From DATAYF01 sp036272735 (GTDB lineage Bacteria > Chloroflexota > Ktedonobacteria > Ktedonobacterales > Ktedonobacteraceae), in assembly GCA_036272735.1 (NCBI GenBank), contig DATAYF010000037.1, positions 1 to 16,879 of the forward strand: a stretch of DNA of 16,879 nt. The letters run 5' to 3'. Positions 14,188 to 16,879 of this stretch are shown piece by piece. The notes under the pieces are model-generated. The model saw only the letters and a program-made list of their open reading frames with translations, was not told the DNA's origin and did not search any database. The position numbers and the translations under genes are program-made. Each line of letters begins with the position of its first letter. The stretch's first letter is position 1.

Positions 14188-15012
14188 TTACTTCTTCACC
14201 ACAAACGCTAATTCGGTTGCGAACTCGTATTTTTCTACGCCCCACCCTTGCTCACCTATAACATCCCCAAAGTGGGCGGTATAGTATTGGGTCATGCCTT
14301 TGTTTTTTCCACCCAGGCTGTGGATGGGGAACGAAACGACGATGTAGCGCGCCTGAATCGTTTGCAACAATTGTTTGCTCGCTTGCTTATCGATCTGTTC
14401 CAGACAGGGGATGGCCTTCAGGACGAGAGCGACATCTACAGTCGTCGTTGGGCAGTGTTGTAATACGTTGCACGCGCTGACCTCGCCCTTTACCCCGATG
14501 ATTTGCATATAGTCATTGAGGAATGCCAGCATGGGTTGGTGAATGTCGCAGGCGTGGTACCTGGCATCGGGAGCGAGTGGCATCCAGGGCATTGTCAATG
14601 GATTGAGGCCACAGGCGATATCGAGCACACTTTTGATAGGAGGAAGTTCGCTCAGCACGGTCGCGTAAAATGCATCGAGGATGGGGAGCCGCTCCCTGGT
14701 CGATGCGTGGTTCTGCATGATTGTCCGACAGACGTGTTTTAGCTCTGCTCGCTCGTTTGTTGCTACCGCTGTTGCCAGATGGTTGCGCCATTGTGCATAG
14801 TGCTCGGGCTTGTCTAAACCATATGCGCCGCTGACCTGGTGTAGCTTATTTTTTGTGTGCTTGATGACCTCTTTGGGGTGGCGTCGTTTTTCTGATTCTT
14901 GCGCAGCTATCGCACGCACAAGATCAGGGCTGATGTGCTGGTATTTGCTGCTGCTCAGGACCGCGTTAACCAGCGTGTCCAGCTCGTCGTTCTGCTGCTT
15001 ATCGTTGAGCAT
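14188..15012 (-). CDS. 16S rRNA (guanine1405-N7)-methyltransferase homologue (FmrO/RmtB/ArmA family)
   Basis: This family methylates N7 of G1405 in 16S rRNA and gives high resistance to gentamicin- and kanamycin-type aminoglycosides. The 274-residue product matches along its length: an N-terminal 30S-docking region (SSKYQHISPDLVRAI, then KHTKNKLHQVSGAYG at 51-65), HASTRERLPILDAFY at 102-116, the SAM-binding motif VLDIACGLNPL at 129-139, CDIHQP at 155-160, LVLKAIPCLEQ at 197-206, and VSFPIHSLGGKNKGM at 226-240. These agree closely with RmtB and ArmA motifs as I remember them. The ATG at 15012 lies within the 3' end of the tgt homologue (14-base overlap), so translation is coupled. I see no antibiotic biosynthesis genes nearby. 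The family is firm; activity and exact target in this organism are inferred. Confidence 0.9.
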   Translation of the reverse strand: MLNDKQQNDELDTLVNAVLSSSKYQHISPDLVRAIAAQESEKRRHPKEVIKHTKNKLHQVSGAYGLDKPEHYAQWRNHLATAVATNERAELKHVCRTIMQNHASTRERLPILDAFYATVLSELPPIKSVLDIACGLNPLTMPWMPLAPDARYHACDIHQPMLAFLNDYMQIIGVKGEVSACNVLQHCPTTTVDVALVLKAIPCLEQIDKQASKQLLQTIQARYIVVSFPIHSLGGKNKGMTQYYTAHFGDVIGEQGWGVEKYEFATELAFVVKK

Positions 15013-16147
15013 AGTAGCTCTCGCGCAAGCGCTGGGTGAGCATCGTCATGAAGCGTACGTTGTGGATGGTTGCCAGCCGGAAAAACAGGCTGTCGCCAAC
15101 TTTGAAGAGATGGCGCATGTAGCCCCGCGAATAATGGGTACACGTGAGACAATCACAGGCCCGCGATATCGGTTCGTCGCTCTTGATATGTTTATCGTCG
15201 TTGATGTAGAGGTACGAGAACCACCTCTCCATGCTGCTGGCTCCCTTGTTTGCGAGCACATACATACGTGCGTGGCGCGCGTCCCTGGTTGGCATGGCAC
15301 AGTCGAAAATACCATAGCCGAGCTGTGTGCACGCGATGATGTTATCGGGGTGCCCGATGCCAAGCGCGTGCATGGGAAAAGTGCGTGGAATCAATTCGCG
15401 TGTGTAGGCGATGATATCGGTCAACAATTTGCCCTGCCCATCGAGCGGCCAACCTCCGTAGCCAAAGCCATCGAAGCCAATTTCCAGCAATGCCTCGGCG
15501 CAGCGTTGGCGTAGTTCTTTCTCTGCACCACCCTGGATCACGCCAAATAGCAGGGGACGTTGTTCGGCTGGTGTGCGTTTCTGTTTGAGCAGGCGCACGA
15601 ATTCGTCTTTACAGCGCCTGGCCCAGGTGATGGTGCGCCGCACCGACTCTTCCTGCACCGCATACGGTGCATCGACGTGTGTGCAATAGTCCAGGCACAT
15701 GATGATATCCGCGCCGTAGCTTATCTGTAGCTGCACGGCTTTCTCCGGCGTGAGGTGGAACTTGCGCTCGGCACCTTCGGGCTTGAAGGTGATGCCGTCC
15801 TCGTCGAGCGTACCGAATTTGGCGTTTTGTTGAATGAGAGAGTACGCCTGAAAACCACCCGAATCTGTAATGATCGGACGCGACCAGGCGCTCATGTTGT
15901 GCAATCCGCCCAGTGCTTGAATGGTTGATGAGCCTGGTTTTTGCATCAGATGAAAGGTGTTCATGACCAGGGCCTGTACCCGGCAAGCTGACAGGTCGGT
16001 AGCGTCCAGGGAGCGCACAACGCCCAGTGTGGCGTCGGGCATGTAAATGGGCAGATCGATCTGACCATGTGGCAGGAGCAAGCTACCATATTGCCCATGT
16101 GCTTGCGCGCCTGGACCGAGTGTTGATTCCATAATGTCTTTTGCCAT
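14999..16147 (-). CDS. tgt: Divergent tRNA-guanine transglycosylase (Tgt family)
   Basis: Tgt swaps guanine 34 of certain tRNAs for a 7-deazaguanine base, on the queuosine pathway. I use the ATG at 16147 (AAAGGA upstream), giving 382 residues; a TTG two codons' worth earlier is less likely. Catalytic residues are present: Asp95 (TDSGGFQ), Asp153 with Cys155 (LDYCTH), Gln205 (VIQGG), nucleophile Asp282 (IFDCAMPTR), and zinc ligands Cys331, Cys333, Cys336 and His362. The substrate loop that normally reads GGLAVGE is GGWPLDGQGK at 231-240, so the pocket around the 7-substituent differs, and bulky Trp233 and Pro234 replace Leu and Ala. The enzyme may therefore use a different base. It is the first gene of a likely operon with the FmrO-family methyltransferase and an amidase. 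Family certain; substrate uncertain. Confidence 0.9.
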   Translation of the reverse strand: MAKDIMESTLGPGAQAHGQYGSLLLPHGQIDLPIYMPDATLGVVRSLDATDLSACRVQALVMNTFHLMQKPGSSTIQALGGLHNMSAWSRPIITDSGGFQAYSLIQQNAKFGTLDEDGITFKPEGAERKFHLTPEKAVQLQISYGADIIMCLDYCTHVDAPYAVQEESVRRTITWARRCKDEFVRLLKQKRTPAEQRPLLFGVIQGGAEKELRQRCAEALLEIGFDGFGYGGWPLDGQGKLLTDIIAYTRELIPRTFPMHALGIGHPDNIIACTQLGYGIFDCAMPTRDARHARMYVLANKGASSMERWFSYLYINDDKHIKSDEPISRACDCLTCTHYSRGYMRHLFKVGDSLFFRLATIHNVRFMTMLTQRLRESYYAQR

Positions 16148-16218
16148 CAAAATCCTTTGGCTATGATTATTCGTGTCTACCTATCAGCTTAAATTGTTTG
16201 CGATTATCCCTAGCGACG

Positions 16219-16497
16219 TTAATTGCCCTGTGCCTCAAGGAGCTTGCGAGCCTCATCCTCATTGGTGGCTCCGAAAAGCTGATCGAGAAGCGTCTCAAGT
16301 GGCTCAATCTGGCTAATGTGTGCAACACGTTGCTGGGCAAGCAGTGTTAAGGCAGGGAAACGGCGCTGTACATAATTCAGTGCTATCTTGCGCGATGTTC
16401 GCAAAGAACCTTCTTGTAACGCTTCTCGTCCCCTGCGATCCACGCGCTCGATCACGTCAGGGTTCTCGTCGATAAAAAAGTCATACGCGTACGCCAT
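16219..16497 (-). CDS. Small hypothetical protein, possibly a Rpn/DUF4351-like C-terminal fragment
   Basis: The 92-residue product is not clearly recognised. It begins MAYAYDFFIDENPDVIERVDRRGREALQEG and goes on with a helical part (RTSRKIALNYVQRRFPALTLLAQQRV, about 33-58) and a C-terminal helix pair (LETLLDQLFGATNEDEARKLLEAQ). This pattern resembles the tail region after the nuclease domain in Rpn/PD-(D/E)XK transposase-related proteins common in such genomes, but that is memory-based and weak. The ATG at 16497 has a very strong GGAGGAG 6 bases upstream, preferred over an in-frame TTG at 16503. It lies about 70 bases from the right end of an IS200/IS605-type element, so it may be a remnant of a longer gene broken by the insertion. 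Confidence 0.5.
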   Translation of the reverse strand: MAYAYDFFIDENPDVIERVDRRGREALQEGSLRTSRKIALNYVQRRFPALTLLAQQRVAHISQIEPLETLLDQLFGATNEDEARKLLEAQGN

Positions 16498-16560
16498 CTT
16501 CAACTCCTCCTCAAATATGCGATTTATCCTGTTGGGTCATCGTCGTTGACCTTTCCATGA

Positions 16561-16611
16561 TCAGATTGAAACGAAGTGAAGTACCCCATCGCGTCGTCAG
16601 CGAGGGGCTTC
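16561..16611 (-). mobile_element. Right end of the IS200/IS605-type element
   Basis: An interrupted hairpin pairs 16600-16603, 16604-16607 and 16608-16611 with 16589-16592, 16584-16587 and 16578-16581, straddling the tnpB stop. It is followed by a minus-strand stretch reading CACTTCGTTTCAATCTGATC, and TTTCAA within it could be the cleavage end. Subterminal hairpins next to the tnpB stop are typical of the right end of these elements, and the RNA copy would be the omega RNA scaffold. The precise end point cannot be fixed here. Confidence 0.6.
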
Positions 16612-16879
16612 TACAGGAATTGCTCCCTGTCGGCTGCTTCCCAACCGTAAAATGTTGATAGCGGCGTTGGTATCGCGATCCAGGGAGCATCCACACTCGC
16701 ATGTATGCCAGCGTTCGGATAGCTCCTTCTTGCGGATCACACCGCAACCTGAGCAGACTTGCGAGGTGTATTTGGGATTGACGAAGACGGTTGTGCGTCC
16801 GGCCCATGCTGCCTTGACGCGTACCATATCCGTGAACATACCCCAACCTGCATCAAGAATGCTCTTATTGAGTCCTGCT
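16597..16879 (-). CDS. tnpB: TnpB (OrfB) of an IS200/IS605-type element, C-terminal part (continues past window edge)
   Basis: TnpB is the RNA-guided nuclease encoded by IS200/IS605 elements. Only the last 93 residues are visible. They contain the zinc ribbon with Cys42, Cys45, Cys60 and Cys62 (NPKYTSQVCSGCG and WHTCECGCSL) and the RuvC-III motif DRDTNAAINIL at 67-77 with the conserved aspartate. Upstream sequence is open to the window edge without a start codon, so the gene is partial here, not necessarily truncated. It ends in GAIPVEAPR, and a hairpin overlaps its stop. This C-terminal end and the region beyond it normally also encode the guide (omega) RNA scaffold. Confidence 0.92.
   Translation of the reverse strand, partial: AGLNKSILDAGWGMFTDMVRVKAAWAGRTTVFVNPKYTSQVCSGCGVIRKKELSERWHTCECGCSLDRDTNAAINILRLGSSRQGAIPVEAPR

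Noticed and set aside
16148..16218. Possible preQ1 riboswitch upstream of the tgt homologue
   Set aside because: The 70-base gap shows no aptamer-like hairpin with an A-rich tail, and no clear promoter.
16511..16846. 111-codon minus-strand frame overlapping tnpB
   Set aside because: It runs out of frame over the clear TnpB zinc ribbon; its translation is low-complexity Arg/Gln/Ser-rich shadow sequence.
1..16879. tRNA genes, rRNA genes and CRISPR arrays
   Set aside because: No cloverleaf-like segment, rRNA motif or regularly spaced direct repeats were seen on either strand by eye.

Overview
The window looks like chromosomal DNA from a Chloroflexota bacterium, most likely of class Ktedonobacteria. 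This is an inference from protein character and gene order: a DUF3090 gene, the rpmB / asp23-fakA-fakB block, an FmrO-type methyltransferase beside a divergent Tgt, and an IS200/IS605-type element. No rRNA is present to confirm it. I found no tRNA, rRNA or CRISPR array. Almost all genes are on the minus strand; DUF3090, rpmB and the MFS gene are on the plus strand.

Layout. 1-3430: an F-type ATP synthase operon read leftward, atpZ-atpB-atpE-atpF-atpH-atpA (atpA leaves the window), preceded by two extended -10 promoter boxes and carrying hairpins on both sides of atpE. 3480-4690: a WYL-family regulator fused to a half VOC (glyoxalase-like) module, broken by a perfect 10-bp tandem duplication. 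4922-5543: DUF3090 gene with its terminator. 5623-6546: a two-gene unit of unknown function (small soluble protein plus small membrane protein, ATGA overlap) behind a near-consensus promoter and a long leader. 6623-9731: asp23-fakA-fakB(degV), the fatty acid kinase system. 9625-10090: rpmB on the opposite strand, its promoter facing the asp23 promoter, ending in a perfect 28-bp inverted repeat shared with convergent rlmN (10140-11300). 11449-12837: an MFS exporter. 12853-16147: a leftward unit of a divergent tgt, an overlapping 16S rRNA m7G1405 methyltransferase homologue (aminoglycoside-resistance family) and an amidase. 16219-16497: a small orphan ORF. 16561-16879: the 3' end of an IS200/IS605-type tnpB with a right-end hairpin.

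How the genes fit together. The ATP synthase genes make the Fo part, the stalk and the start of F1. Asp23, FakA and FakB belong to lipid homeostasis, with FakA phosphorylating fatty acids held by FakB. RlmN, L28, the divergent Tgt and the FmrO-family methyltransferase all concern ribosome or tRNA function. The most noteworthy candidate for an undescribed system is the overlapping pair of an altered-pocket Tgt and an m7G1405-type methyltransferase, with an amidase 30 bases downstream. The regulator broken by a clean tandem duplication is the next most interesting item.
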